Shown: positions 8,775 to 16,931, counted from the first letter of the stretch. The stretch: 63,116 nucleotides of DNA from Alphaproteobacteria bacterium (GCA_004297545.1 SCTB01000012.1:1-63116), one strand, 5' to 3'. Notes: a model not told the origin generated them from the sequence alone. Program-made: numbers and translations.

Positions 8775-9317
8775 ATGCGCGCGTTTCTTCTGGCCCTGTC
8801 GTTTGTTGCTCTTATTACTATGTCAGCCCAAGCGACGGAATCGTCCCTGGAAGAGTTGTCCAAGGGCTCTCCGGCGGAGACAGCGACGGTCAAACCCCAA
8901 GCCGCGCCCCCCAAAAAGCAATTGGATGTCCATGGAATCATCACGGCGGCGAAGCAGGGCAGTCCCGTGGCGCAATACCAGCTTGGCACCCTGCTTCTTT
9001 CCGGGCAGGGCGTGACGCAAAACCGCAAACTGGCCGCCACCTGGTTCGATCGGGCGGCCAATCAGGGCATCACCGACGCGCAATGGGAATTGTCGAAGCT
9101 TATTCTCGATAAAACCGTCGCAGGAGGCAACACAGCCGCCTATAAATGGCTGCTGCTGTGTTCGGGAAAAAATCCTGACCGCATCGCGCTGCGCGACCAG
9201 GTCGAAGCCGCGTTGCCCTCGGAACTGGTTCCGATTATCAGGAGGCAGGCGGTCAGCTGGAGGCCGAAGGCCGAAAAGCTCGAGATCACCGCGCCGTCCA
9301 CGCGCCGCGCCCAGTGA
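8775..9317 (+). CDS. Secreted Sel1-like repeat protein
   Basis: A 180-aa exported protein. The signal peptide is residues 1-20 (MRAFLLALSFVALITMSAQA). Sel1/TPR-like units follow: SPVAQYQLGTLLLSGQGVTQ and ITDAQWELSKLI, each of about 36 residues. The C-terminal module (AAYKWLLLCSGKNPDRIALR... SWRP) matches the closing module of the other Sel1 proteins in this window, with a conserved W-x-P near the end. Sel1 repeats form helical solenoids that bind other proteins; no enzymatic residues are visible. It is a single gene with its own promoter. Confidence 0.85.
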   Translation: MRAFLLALSFVALITMSAQATESSLEELSKGSPAETATVKPQAAPPKKQLDVHGIITAAKQGSPVAQYQLGTLLLSGQGVTQNRKLAATWFDRAANQGITDAQWELSKLILDKTVAGGNTAAYKWLLLCSGKNPDRIALRDQVEAALPSELVPIIRRQAVSWRPKAEKLEITAPSTRRAQ

Positions 9318-9351
9318 TTTTCATGCCCGGAATTCGCAGCCGCAAGGCCGT

Positions 9352-9380
9352 TTGACAGAATAGTCGAGGTTGGCTAGTCT
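9352..9380 (+). promoter_or_regulatory. Promoter of SDR gene
   Basis: TTGACA at 9352-9357, 17-bp spacer, TAGTCT at 9375-9380, 30 bp before the chosen ATG at 9410. The spacer begins GAA rather than TAA. Confidence 0.65.
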
Positions 9381-9409
9381 TGCCTCCATACAAACAAATG
9401 GAGCGCACT

Positions 9410-10450
9410 ATGAAAGTCCTGATTATAGGCGGTACCGGTTTTATCAGTGGTCAAATCGCGGAGAAGGCGGCGGCTGCCGGGCACGAGGTTGTGCTCTTCA
9501 ACCGTGGCCTGCGCAACCCGCATGCGCCTTACGACGTCATCAACGGCGACGCGCAAAATCTTCCCGCCTTCAAGAAAGATTTGCTCGACGCGAAGCCCGA
9601 TGTGGTCGTGAACTGCATCGCCTATAGCGAAAAACACGCGCAGGATCTTGTTTCGGTATTCGAGGGAACGAAGACGCAAGTCATCGCGCTCAGCTCTGCC
9701 GACTCCTACGAAGCCTTCCAGCGTCTTAACCGCGGCGAGGAATCCGACCAGCCCGTGCGCGAAAATGCGGAGACTGCCAAGGAAAAGCATTACCTGAAAT
9801 TCATGGGCCTTGCCGACTACGACAAGAACCTGATGACGCAGGTCCTCATGGACGCGCACAAGCAGGGCAAGATCGAGGCGACGGTCTTCCGCCTGCCGAT
9901 GGTATACGGTCCCGGCGATCACCAGTACGCCCACCGCCACGGCAACGTCATCAAGCATGCCATCGACAAAAACCCCGACCTGCTGATGGCGGCGACGGAA
10001 CAGAGCCAGATGTTCACCTACGGCTATGTCGAAAACGTGGCCGCCGCCATCGTCCACAGCTTCGGCCTGGCCCAGACCAAGGGCGAAATCTACAACCTCG
10101 GCGAGGAAGACGTGCGCACGCAGCGCCGCTGGGCAGAGCTTTATGCGGAGCAGGCGGGACATACCTTCCGCTTCCGCATCCTGCCGCCGGAAATGCTGGG
10201 CAGCGTCAACGACGAGTCGCCGCGCAACTTCATCATGGATACCTCGAAGTTCCGTACCGAAACGGGCTTCAGGGATCCCGTCGACCTGAAGGAAGCCATC
10301 AAGCGCACCTACGACTGGGCGGTCTCGCATCCCGAGGCGCTCAAGGACGTGCGCGTTTCGTATGACAGCGAGAAAGCCCTCGCGGATGCTTACGACAGCC
10401 ACATGCAGTCTCTCCTGCGCCGCCCTGAGCCGCCCGCGCCGGGGCAGTGA
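9410..10450 (+). CDS. Atypical NAD(P)-dependent epimerase/dehydratase-like SDR
   Basis: A 346-aa extended/atypical short-chain dehydrogenase. The Rossmann dinucleotide motif is at residues 6-14 (IGGTGFISG), followed by EVVLFNRG, where the Arg end of strand 2 favours NADP. An LSSADSY segment supplies the usual catalytic-strand Ser, and a DYDKNLM segment near residue 145 holds a Tyr-Lys pair at shorter spacing than the normal YxxxK. FRLPMVYGPGDHQ is the typical substrate-loop sequence. The ATG at 9410 is preceded by GGAG 6 bp upstream; the longer readings from 9380 or 9398 lack this. Substrate is unknown: a nucleotide sugar, or an RNA/cofactor-binding role as in CSP41-like SDRs, are both possible. 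It stands alone between two Sel1 genes. Confidence 0.82.
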   Translation: MKVLIIGGTGFISGQIAEKAAAAGHEVVLFNRGLRNPHAPYDVINGDAQNLPAFKKDLLDAKPDVVVNCIAYSEKHAQDLVSVFEGTKTQVIALSSADSYEAFQRLNRGEESDQPVRENAETAKEKHYLKFMGLADYDKNLMTQVLMDAHKQGKIEATVFRLPMVYGPGDHQYAHRHGNVIKHAIDKNPDLLMAATEQSQMFTYGYVENVAAAIVHSFGLAQTKGEIYNLGEEDVRTQRRWAELYAEQAGHTFRFRILPPEMLGSVNDESPRNFIMDTSKFRTETGFRDPVDLKEAIKRTYDWAVSHPEALKDVRVSYDSEKALADAYDSHMQSLLRRPEPPAPGQ

Positions 10451-10453
10451 CTA

Positions 10454-10482
10454 TTGTCGGTATTCTCCTCCCGATATATAAT
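10454..10482 (+). promoter_or_regulatory. Promoter of second Sel1 gene
   Basis: TTGTCG at 10454-10459, 17-bp spacer, TATAAT at 10477-10482. It starts just after the SDR stop codon. Confidence 0.6.
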
Positions 10483-10501
10483 GAAAAAAGGAGCCTCCGC
10501 C

Positions 10502-10951
10502 ATGAAACGCACCCTTGTCGCCCTCTGTCTTGCCGCATTTTTCGCAGCGCCCTCTTTTGCGGCAGAAATGTCGACCGCGCCGACCGATCCGGCGGCGCTG
10601 CAGAAACTTGCCGAAGAGGGCGACAGCAACGCGCAGCTGAATCTCGGCAATTATTACGCCACGCCCCACAACGCGGCGCCGGATCATGAGCAGGCGGCAA
10701 TCTGGTACCGCAAGGCGGCGGAGCAGGGCAATGCGGAAGCACAATACCGCCTGGGCAGCCTTTATTACCGCGGCAAGGGCGGATTAAGGCAGAGCTATGA
10801 AGACGCCTATTTCTGGTTCATTCTTGCCGCGAAGGCTGGCTCCAGGCCCTTTGCCGTCGACCGCGACGAAACTGCCCGGCACCTGACGGATGAGCAGACC
10901 GAGGCCGTTCAGAAGCGGGTAGACGACTGGAAGCCGGTTATCAGGAATTAA
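10502..10951 (+). CDS. Secreted Sel1-like repeat protein
   Basis: A 149-aa protein with a clear signal peptide (MKRTLVALCLAAFFAAPSFA) and about three Sel1 units: GDSNAQLNLGNYYA, DHEQAAIWYRKAAEQGNAEAQYRLGSLYYRGKGG and YEDAYFWFILAAKAG. It ends in the module LTDEQTEAVQKRVDDWKPVI, shared with the Sel1 proteins at 20416 and 49491. The ATG at 10502 has an AAAGGAG ribosome-binding site 8 bp upstream; the longer reading to 10454 would start inside the promoter. Probably a periplasmic scaffold protein; no partner can be named. Confidence 0.86.
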   Translation: MKRTLVALCLAAFFAAPSFAAEMSTAPTDPAALQKLAEEGDSNAQLNLGNYYATPHNAAPDHEQAAIWYRKAAEQGNAEAQYRLGSLYYRGKGGLRQSYEDAYFWFILAAKAGSRPFAVDRDETARHLTDEQTEAVQKRVDDWKPVIRN

Positions 10952-11007
10952 GCTGCTGAAACATATAAAGAAAAGCGGGTTTTCGGCACACGCTGGCCTT
11001 TTCGGTG

Positions 11008-11013
11008 TATAAT
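11008..11013 (+). promoter_or_regulatory. -10 element of a probable leaderless transcript
   Basis: A perfect TATAAT lies six bases before the ATG at 11020, so transcription would begin at or next to the start codon. The -35 region is weak (GGCACA at 17-bp spacing). Confidence 0.45.
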
Positions 11014-11019
11014 AGAAAT

Positions 11020-11274
11020 ATGTCGAAATTCTTTAACATGGACGACTGGGAAACCGTCGATGCCGCCAGCATTGGCGCGGGCGTTATGGGTGCCGCTGCC
11101 ATAGGCGCGCCGCTGGCGATCGGATTCAGCATCTTCATGGCGGGGGAGGCGGGAACGCCTGCTTACGACGATGATGAGAAGGATAACGTGAAGCCCTTTA
11201 TCCCCACCAAGAAGTCCGAGGGTCCCAAGGACATCATGACCGGCATGAAGGCGCCGAAGCCGACCTGGGCTTAA
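11020..11274 (+). CDS. Small membrane protein of unknown function
   Basis: An 84-aa protein that I do not recognise. After an acidic N-terminus (MDDWETVD) it has one Gly/Ala-rich membrane segment (about residues 15-40, SIGAGVMGAAAIGAPLAIGF). A soluble Asp/Lys/Pro-rich tail ends in MKAPKPTWA. The start ATG 11020 sits six bases after a TATAAT; a GTG at 11005 in frame would place the start inside the -10 box and is unlikely. There is no ribosome-binding site, fitting leaderless translation. It stands alone between a Sel1 gene and a convergent ankyrin gene whose end is only 10 bp away. Confidence 0.65.
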   Translation: MSKFFNMDDWETVDAASIGAGVMGAAAIGAPLAIGFSIFMAGEAGTPAYDDDEKDNVKPFIPTKKSEGPKDIMTGMKAPKPTWA

Positions 11275-11284
11275 ATCATATCCA

Positions 11285-12166
11285 TCATAATTTCAGCTTC
11301 AGCCGCATGGGCTTCATGGGGGTCTGAACGCCATTATGCACGGCGTTTTCGATCGCTGTGTCGCGGGCGCGGACTTTGGCAAGGGCTTCTTCAATGGCAT
11401 CCCGCTGCGCCTTTTCGCGGCGCCAGGGTTCGTCCTCAAGCATCTTGATTATCTCATCGGTCAGGCCAAGCCTTTTTGCCTCATGGAGGATTGACATTTT
11501 GTTGCCGTCAACAAGATCCGCGCCGAGGTCGAGAAGCCGGCGCACGGTTTTGGCGCAGTTGCTCAGCATGCAGTCGGCGAGCGGCGTATCGCCATTCTGT
11601 GCCGCGCAGTTTACGTCCGCGCCGTGCTTTACAAGCAACGCAGCGAAGTCGACGCTGGAATTCGGGCACCACCTCAGTGCATGAAGCGCATTCTGGCCGT
11701 AATCGTTGTGGTCATCGGGCTTTTCGCCTTTCCCGAGCAGCAGGCGGACAAGCGCCTCGCTGCCGGAGTGAAGCGCCGCCATCAGCGCCGTGCTGCCAAA
11801 GCGTGGCCGCAATGAAAGATCGGCGCCATTGTCCAGCAGCAGCTTGACGGTGCCCAGCTTGCCTTCATAAAGCGCGCAGTACAGCGCGGTATTGCCGTCC
11901 GCGTCCCTGGTGTGAACGGGAATCCCGGCATCGATAAGAAGCTTTATGATTTTATCGTGTCCCTTCCGCGCCGCGAGCATCAGGGGCGTCGTTAAAATAT
12001 TATCCCACTGGGGTTCGAGAAAGGCAGGCCTGCGCTTGAGATAAGCCTCGACTTCTTTTTCGTTGCCGGCCTCGCAATTATTCATGAAAGCCCGCAGTTC
12101 CCCGATCGGCGGACTGCCGGGCGGGAGGGGATGCTGCCATCCCTGGTCATCAGGCATAATGATCAT
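11285..12166 (-). CDS. Ankyrin repeat protein with KPxRL C-terminal tail
   Basis: A 293-aa protein with about six ankyrin units between residues 20 and 240 (LTTPLMLAARKGHDKIIKLL, GNTALYCALYEGKLGTVKLL, GSTALMAALHSGSEALVRLL, GQNALHALRWCPNSSVDFAALL, GDTPLADCMLSNCAKTVRRL). A charged helix (about 255-275) leads to the tail QTPMKPMRLKLKL. That tail matches the C-terminal motif of five other, otherwise unrelated proteins of the window. No signal peptide is visible. The start at 12166 is preceded by GGG 8 bp upstream; the ATG nine bases further in is also possible. It has its own TTGACATAA-type promoter at 12206-12234. Confidence 0.88.
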   Translation of the reverse strand: MIIMPDDQGWQHPLPPGSPPIGELRAFMNNCEAGNEKEVEAYLKRRPAFLEPQWDNILTTPLMLAARKGHDKIIKLLIDAGIPVHTRDADGNTALYCALYEGKLGTVKLLLDNGADLSLRPRFGSTALMAALHSGSEALVRLLLGKGEKPDDHNDYGQNALHALRWCPNSSVDFAALLVKHGADVNCAAQNGDTPLADCMLSNCAKTVRRLLDLGADLVDGNKMSILHEAKRLGLTDEIIKMLEDEPWRREKAQRDAIEEALAKVRARDTAIENAVHNGVQTPMKPMRLKLKL

Positions 12167-12205
12167 TGTTCTGACCCTGCGTTGGGGGACGAAACTTTCG
12201 GGGGC

Positions 12206-12234
12206 AGAGTAGCAAAATATAGTTATTATGTCAA
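12206..12234 (-). promoter_or_regulatory. Promoter of ankyrin gene (TTGACATAA class)
   Basis: Read on the minus strand: TTGACA (12234-12229), 17-bp spacer starting TAA, TACTCT (12211-12206), 40 bp before the start at 12166. Confidence 0.7.
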
Positions 12235-12285
12235 ATAATATCGGGATTATAGAGGCTTATCGTCGAAAATATTCAAGTGACGTCT

Positions 12286-12657
12286 TCACCACTTAATTTT
12301 CGGCCCCTTGGGCTTCTTATATGGCGGCAGCTTCTGGTCGGGCGGCGGGCGCTCGACGATGTCGCTGATCATCAGGATTTCGTGGTGATGCTGGCGCGAC
12401 AGGCGCTCTGCGGCGGCTTTTGAAATCTGCAGCTCGAAAACATGCAGCGTGTGGGTGCCGCCGTTCTCGATGTTGACCATCGGCATGGTGCCGGGATAGG
12501 AGGGCGTGTCGGAGGGGTTGAAATCTTCCGCGCGGAGGTGGAATTTTTCCATCGCGCGCTGGCGGATATGCGCCGTGCGCTCTTCGGCCTTCGCCGGTAC
12601 GGGTTCTTCATCGTCGCGGAAGGACAATACCTTCCACGCGCTTTTACTATCAGTCAT
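12286..12657 (-). CDS. Unrecognised 123-aa soluble protein
   Basis: The family is not recognised. It is a soluble, charged protein with an N-terminal helical half (AEERTAHIRQRAMEKFHLRAED), a central THTLHVFELQISKAAAERL segment and a Pro/Lys-rich tail (QKLPPYKKPKGPKIKW). The start ATG 12657 has AAGGAAA 7 bp upstream; a reading to 12765 would overlap the upstream gene and lacks a binding site. It lies 22 bp after the 144-aa membrane protein gene on the same strand, so the two form an operon driven by the promoter at 13174-13202. Confidence 0.7.
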   Translation of the reverse strand: MTDSKSAWKVLSFRDDEEPVPAKAEERTAHIRQRAMEKFHLRAEDFNPSDTPSYPGTMPMVNIENGGTHTLHVFELQISKAAAERLSRQHHHEILMISDIVERPPPDQKLPPYKKPKGPKIKW

Positions 12658-12679
12658 GATTTTTCCTTGTGGTTTTTGG

Positions 12680-13114
12680 TTATTTCTTCCGGGGAGCGGG
12701 CACGTTGAGGATATAGGGCGTGCTGTGGCCCTGGCCATCGACCTTGTTGATGCCGGTCGCGACATATTCGCTTTCCTGCAGGCAGGACCATGTCCATTTC
12801 GCCTGGCGGTATTCCAGCTCCACGCGCTCGCCGGTTCTTTCGGCTTCCTTGATTTTCGGCAGCAGGTCCTTGTCCATGACCGTGAATTCGAAGGAGGCCG
12901 TATTGCCCTGACCCTCGACGCGGCCGTAGCCGTCCGTCATCATCTGGCCTTCCCAAGTCTTGCACAGGCTGCCTTTTTCGGAGAGCTTGAACACCGTGCC
13001 GGTGCGCGCGCCTTCGGAATATTTATAGGCCATGTTGTAGGTATAAAGGCCGGTGCCGCCGAGGATTGCGGCCGCCGCCGTGAAAGCGATTGCGAGTTTC
13101 TTGATGGATGCCAT
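12680..13114 (-). CDS. Membrane-anchored small protein with YSEG...KTWEGQ motif
   Basis: A 144-aa protein with an N-terminal membrane anchor (about residues 7-27) followed by YKYSEGARTGTVFKLSEKGSLCKTWEGQM. This sequence is typical of a widespread small membrane-anchored family that databases often mislabel as 6-phosphogluconate dehydrogenase, although it has no such domain. Further on are an SFEFTVMDKDLL strand, a variable helix and the closing VELEYRQAKWTWSCLQES strand. The function of the family is unknown to me; topology predicts a periplasmic beta-rich domain. It is the first gene of a two-gene operon with the gene at 12286. Its start has a good AGGAGAA site. Confidence 0.75.
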   Translation of the reverse strand: MASIKKLAIAFTAAAAILGGTGLYTYNMAYKYSEGARTGTVFKLSEKGSLCKTWEGQMMTDGYGRVEGQGNTASFEFTVMDKDLLPKIKEAERTGERVELEYRQAKWTWSCLQESEYVATGINKVDGQGHSTPYILNVPAPRKK

Positions 13115-13173
13115 TGTTCTTCTCCTGAAAAGGGCGCGGACTCGAAACCCGATCCGGCACGCTCTGGGGTGCT

Positions 13174-13202
13174 GTTGTAGAGGGATTTTCAGGTTATGTC
13201 AA
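13174..13202 (-). promoter_or_regulatory. Promoter of the 12680/12286 operon (TTGACATAA class)
   Basis: On the minus strand: TTGACA (13202-13197), 17-bp spacer starting TAA, TACAAC (13179-13174), about 60 bp before the ATG at 13114. Confidence 0.65.
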
Positions 13203-13306
13203 AGAAAAGCGGAGCGGCGCTGGTTAATGCATTGGTTTTGAATGGTTTTTTTAAAATGAGCTGGGGGTTTGCGGCTCTGTATATGTCAGAATGCGTGGCA
13301 TTGAAC

Positions 13307-13633
13307 TCAATTTGAACTCAGAAGGCCGGAAAGCTCTTTTTGAAGTTTTCCGTTACCAAAAAAGTTGCCGATGGCGAACTGCCCAATCATAAAGCGAATG
13401 ACACAAAGAAATAATCGGCCACCTTTGTGCTCTACTTGAATCACACGGAGAGAACCGCAAAGGCGTACGAGTTCTGCTTTCCGGAGCTCCTCTTTTACTA
13501 TTACCTTCGCGCCATTGGGCCCCTTGATGTTAAGCCCTGCATCATCAATCCATGCTTCGCCCTTTGATACCTTGGTCTTCAATCCAAGTTCGTCGCCATG
13601 ATGAAAAAAAACTTTATACTTGTGGGGCATCAT
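13307..13633 (-). CDS. Small hypothetical protein, possibly PH-like
   Basis: About 108 residues from ATG 13633 (MMPHKYKVFFHHGDELGL). Upstream in-frame starts at 13705 (ATG) and 13720 (TTG) would lengthen it, and no ribosome-binding site decides between them. The alternating hydrophobic pattern (GEAWIDDAGLNIKGPNG, then AELVRLCGSLRVIQVEHKGGRLFLCVIRF) followed by a C-terminal helix (NGKLQKELSGLL) resembles a PH-like barrel, but that is only a pattern match. Codon use looks less GC-biased than the neighbours. A repeat element follows upstream at 13768. Confidence 0.5.
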   Translation of the reverse strand: MMPHKYKVFFHHGDELGLKTKVSKGEAWIDDAGLNIKGPNGAKVIVKEELRKAELVRLCGSLRVIQVEHKGGRLFLCVIRFMIGQFAIGNFFGNGKLQKELSGLLSSN

Positions 13634-13767
13634 TTGGTTTCCGTTAACTGGAGCAGGGTGTTGATTGGTTAAACGGACGGGAATTCTTGGGTCAATTCCC
13701 ACCATCGCAATCAAATCCAAGTCTGGCCCACGGGGGCGCGGCGGGCAATGGGATTTTACAATTACTT

Positions 13768-13870
13768 GTCATGCCCGCCTTGCGCGGGCATCCGTAAGGC
13801 CGTCAGGCCGTCATATGACTCATAAGACGCGTAGACGCGCTTACAGACCCCCGCGCAAGGCGGGGGTGAC
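13768..13870. repeat. Nested palindromic repeat, core type B
   Basis: Two self-complementary hairpins (left ATGCCCGC...GCGGGCAT, right ACCCCCGC...GCGGGGGT) in inverted orientation flank a core with GGCCGTCAGGCCGTCATATG and GACGCG. The same core recurs at 33420 and 47054. The arms are each perfect hairpins but are not fully complementary to each other. Confidence 0.85.
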
Positions 13871-13902
13871 GTTCCTGAAATGAGAATTCTTATGCGAAAC
13901 GA

Positions 13903-16056
13903 TTAAGCCACCGGCTTCATCTTGATTTTGTACTGATTGGGATTGAGGTTTTTGCCGCCGTAGGTGCAGCTGCTGGAAACGCCGCCGAAGCAGTTCATGG
14001 CGCCGAGCGGCGTCAGCGTGGTCTGCGGGCTGTTGAGGGTATTGTTGATGACGCGCAGGTCGACGCCGAGGTAGGGGTTTTTCTCCGTCTGCAGCCGCTG
14101 CAATTCCTGCGTGTATTGCGGGCTGGTGCGGCCCGTCGTATAGGCGATGTGCTCGAGGTTCACGTATTCGAAGGCCTGGCGCATCTGGTCGTTGCCGCCG
14201 AAGCGGTCTTTGAAAGCGGGGAGGGAGGTCAGGCCCGACGTGAAATTCAGGTCTTTGCTGATCCATCCCGTCATGCGCGCGGTTTCGAGCGGATAGGCCT
14301 TGCCAGAGGGCGCCGCAACCCCGTTGTTGACGATCATGCTGATGAAATCCCGCAGGATATTATTGTTGTAGGAATCCGCCCAGTCGCGGTCGCTGAACTG
14401 CGCGTTCCACCCCGCCGTGCCTGCGGCCGTCAGCGCCGCGGCGGCGGGCTGGCCGGCGTTTCTGGCGCGCACATAGGCGTTTTCCGCTGCGCTTTCAGGC
14501 CCTATGTAGCGGTTCCGCGCGTCTTCCAGCGGCCCGGCATAGCCGGCTTCATTCAGCTCGAAGGCGAGCAGGTACTGCCCCGTCCGCGCGGCGGCCTCAT
14601 GCGCGAGGCGCATCATCTGGAATTCGTGAATTGTCCATGACGGGTCCATCGCGCGCACGTTGTTGGTGCGCTGGATGCCGTGAATCAGCTCATGCGCCTG
14701 CGAGGTCAGCACGTTGCTCTGCGGCGCCCAGCCCTTGTCGGAAATACGGACAAGGCCGTCGTTGTCGTACCATTCGCCGGCATTGGCGGCGTCCATCCTG
14801 AAGTAGCAGTGGAAGATATTCGCCTTGTTCGAAAAGTCATATATCGCCGCGCCCATCAGCGGTCCCTGCTTTATCGTCTGCAGGTTCTGCCAGAGGTCCT
14901 TGGTCGCGTCGGGCACCTGCGCATATTTATAGTCCGCCTGCGCGCAATTCTGGAAGACGCCGCCGATGCTGGCGCGGTTGGAATAATTGAAATCGCCGCT
15001 CTGCTCGCCGTCGATGCGCGTGAGGGCCTGGCGCACTGTATAGCTGCTGCCGCTCCGCTTCTGCGCGATTTTGGCGACCACATCCTGATTTGGCTTGCCC
15101 GACAGGACTCCTGTCGCGCGGGAGAGTTCCGGCGCGATATTCAACAGCTCCCGCTCTGTCGGCAGGGTCGCCTCCGCCGCGAAACTGAATCCGGCCACTG
15201 TGCCCATCGCCTTCAGTTCGGCTAGGCCGAACCGGTTTGCGGCATTCGCGGATATCCGCCCTGCCTGGAGGTCGAAGAAATACCGGTCGATGGCTTCATC
15301 GGCGTGGTAGGAGACAAAGTTCCTGTCGCGGAGCAGCGCGCTGACGGTGATGGATGACGCCTTTTCAAGGCTGGCTGTCGACTGAAAGGCGCGCTTGAAT
15401 GTTTCCCAGCCTTCTGCGCCCTTTTTGTCGAGGGAGGTCACCAGCTCGTTGTTACCCTGCTGCTGCATTTCAGTGGCAGCCACGAATTCCGCGACATAGG
15501 CGACGGCCTCGGACGATGCCTTTTGCACGATGCGGCTGTAAAGGTCCCAGCTGCCGTCGTTTGCGGTTCTGCTCTCGTTCCGCTGATGCCCGTGCACGGT
15601 GCCGTGGACGTTCTGCAGCATCATGTCGGCGAGACTGGTCTTGTTGATGCGGGCGATGCCGGCCTCCGCGTCGAAGGTGGAGGCGAGGTCGGGGGCGTTG
15701 TAATAGCAACTGTAAATGGATGCCGCGTTCGCATAGGACAGCAGCCCGCGCGTGAAGGAACCGCCGTAAGCCTGCAGGCGGCTGATGCCCGCCCATTGCT
15801 CGCCCACCGGTTTTTTTCCCGGCAGGTCGCAGAGCCTGTCGAGTTCCGGCTGGTCCTTCACACGGGTTATATACGTGGGCGCCTGGGCAATTTTGATGGT
15901 GTCGAGGGGGCGGATATTGTCCGGTATATCGGCATCGCTCCGCGAGAGGTAGCAAAATGTTCCCGTGATCGCCGTCCCGGCGAACAAGGCGGCCAGCAGC
16001 GTCTTTCGTGCAGCGCGACTGAACGCGGATTTGGGGCGGGATGCAGGCAAGGCCAC
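13903..16056 (-). CDS. Secreted protein with duplicated zincin-like domain, first copy degenerate
   Basis: A 717-aa exported protein. The N-terminus is basic followed by a hydrophobic segment (about residues 18-36), a signal peptide or anchor. Two homologous domains can be aligned by eye. The first spans about 60-250 (LCDLPGKKPVGEQWAGISRL, SYANAASIYSCYYNAPDLAS, MMLQNVHGTVHGHQ). The second spans about 345-550 (NLQTIKQGPLMGAAIYDFSN, NIFHCYFRMD, VLTSQAHELIHGIQ). The second copy has HELIHG at residues 455-460, the zinc-binding HExxH(G) motif of metallopeptidases. The first has HGTVHG at 151-156, where the catalytic Glu is replaced. It may belong to a putative metallopeptidase DUF family. Substrate is unknown. 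It is transcribed away from carD, with a strong terminator between them. Confidence 0.75.
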   Translation of the reverse strand: MALPASRPKSAFSRAARKTLLAALFAGTAITGTFCYLSRSDADIPDNIRPLDTIKIAQAPTYITRVKDQPELDRLCDLPGKKPVGEQWAGISRLQAYGGSFTRGLLSYANAASIYSCYYNAPDLASTFDAEAGIARINKTSLADMMLQNVHGTVHGHQRNESRTANDGSWDLYSRIVQKASSEAVAYVAEFVAATEMQQQGNNELVTSLDKKGAEGWETFKRAFQSTASLEKASSITVSALLRDRNFVSYHADEAIDRYFFDLQAGRISANAANRFGLAELKAMGTVAGFSFAAEATLPTERELLNIAPELSRATGVLSGKPNQDVVAKIAQKRSGSSYTVRQALTRIDGEQSGDFNYSNRASIGGVFQNCAQADYKYAQVPDATKDLWQNLQTIKQGPLMGAAIYDFSNKANIFHCYFRMDAANAGEWYDNDGLVRISDKGWAPQSNVLTSQAHELIHGIQRTNNVRAMDPSWTIHEFQMMRLAHEAAARTGQYLLAFELNEAGYAGPLEDARNRYIGPESAAENAYVRARNAGQPAAAALTAAGTAGWNAQFSDRDWADSYNNNILRDFISMIVNNGVAAPSGKAYPLETARMTGWISKDLNFTSGLTSLPAFKDRFGGNDQMRQAFEYVNLEHIAYTTGRTSPQYTQELQRLQTEKNPYLGVDLRVINNTLNSPQTTLTPLGAMNCFGGVSSSCTYGGKNLNPNQYKIKMKPVA

Positions 16057-16145
16057 AGGCTCCTTGAAAATAATTATGTAAATCTAAAGGAGACTGATCC
16101 ATCCGTCAACAGGTTTGATGCGCTCGGAAGGTTTTTTTAAGCATG

Positions 16146-16178
16146 AAAAAAGGCGATCCTAAAGGACCGCCTTTTTTG
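16146..16178 (-). terminator. Rho-independent terminator after carD
   Basis: Hairpin AAGGCGATCCT/AGGACCGCCTT with one A-C mismatch and flanking A/T tracts, which works on the minus strand just after the carD stop at 16197. Confidence 0.85.
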
Positions 16179-16196
16179 CAGTTTTGGTAAACTTCG

Positions 16197-16931
16197 TTAA
16201 GCGACGTTGGAGAGAACCGCTTCCAGCTTCTCGGCGGCTTTCTTTTCGTCGATTTTCTCGATCGCGGCGACTTCGCGGGCGAGGCGCTCCAGCGCGGCCT
16301 GGTAGATCTGACGCTCGCTGTAAGACTGCTCGCTCTCGCCGGTATCCTTGCGCAGGTCGCGCAGGACTTCCGCGATGGCGACGGGGTCGCCCGAGTTGAT
16401 CTTTGCTTCGTATTCCTGCGCGCGGCGGGACCACATCACGCGCTTGACCTGGCTGCGACCCTGCAGGGTGCCCAGCGCGTCCTTCAGGCGGTCCTTGGAG
16501 GACAGCTTGCGGAGGCCCGAGGATTTGACCTTGGAAACCGGCAGTTTCAGGCGCATGCGGTCTTTTTCGAAACAGATGGTGTAAAGGGTGATCTCCATGC
16601 CCGCGATGAGCGTGGTTTCGACGCCTTCGACCAGACCGACGCCATGGGCGGGATAAACGACGAAGTCGCCAGCGGTGAAGTCGAGTTTCTCGGGCTTCTT
16701 GGGCGCGGGGGGCGGAACTTCAGGCGCTTTGGATTTCACGGGAGCGGCGGGCGCGGCAGCCTTCACAGGCGCCTTCGCGGCAGCTTTGGGGGCCGGGGGA
16801 GCCACCTTCATGGTGGTTTTGCCCTGGACGGTAACTTTTACAGCGGTTGCGGTCTTTTTGGCAGCAGGAGGAGTCTTGGTCGCAACAGGCTTTTTGGCTT
16901 TCGCCTTGGGAGCCTTGGTAATCTTTGCCAT
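16197..16931 (-). CDS. carD: CarD family transcriptional regulator with Ala/Lys/Pro-rich N-terminal extension
   Basis: A 244-aa protein. The CarD/CdnL core occupies about residues 83-240: FTAGDFVVYPAHGVGLVEGV is the RNA-polymerase-interacting Tudor-like domain. LKLPVSKVKSSGLRKLSS, VMWSRRAQEYEAKINSGD and the following helices form the DNA-binding helical domain. CarD proteins stabilise open complexes at rRNA and housekeeping promoters. The first 80 residues are an unusual extension built from Ala, Lys, Pro and Val (KAKAKKPVATKTPPAAKK and similar). This resembles histone-H1-like tails and would add non-specific DNA binding. Most CarD proteins are about 160-180 aa without this tail. A promoter and a terminator frame the gene. 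Confidence 0.93.
   Translation of the reverse strand: MAKITKAPKAKAKKPVATKTPPAAKKTATAVKVTVQGKTTMKVAPPAPKAAAKAPVKAAAPAAPVKSKAPEVPPPAPKKPEKLDFTAGDFVVYPAHGVGLVEGVETTLIAGMEITLYTICFEKDRMRLKLPVSKVKSSGLRKLSSKDRLKDALGTLQGRSQVKRVMWSRRAQEYEAKINSGDPVAIAEVLRDLRKDTGESEQSYSERQIYQAALERLAREVAAIEKIDEKKAAEKLEAVLSNVA

Noticed and set aside
12680-13114. 6-phosphogluconate dehydrogenase
   Set aside because: This label is sometimes given to the family, but there is no Rossmann fold or catalytic motif in 144 residues with a membrane anchor.
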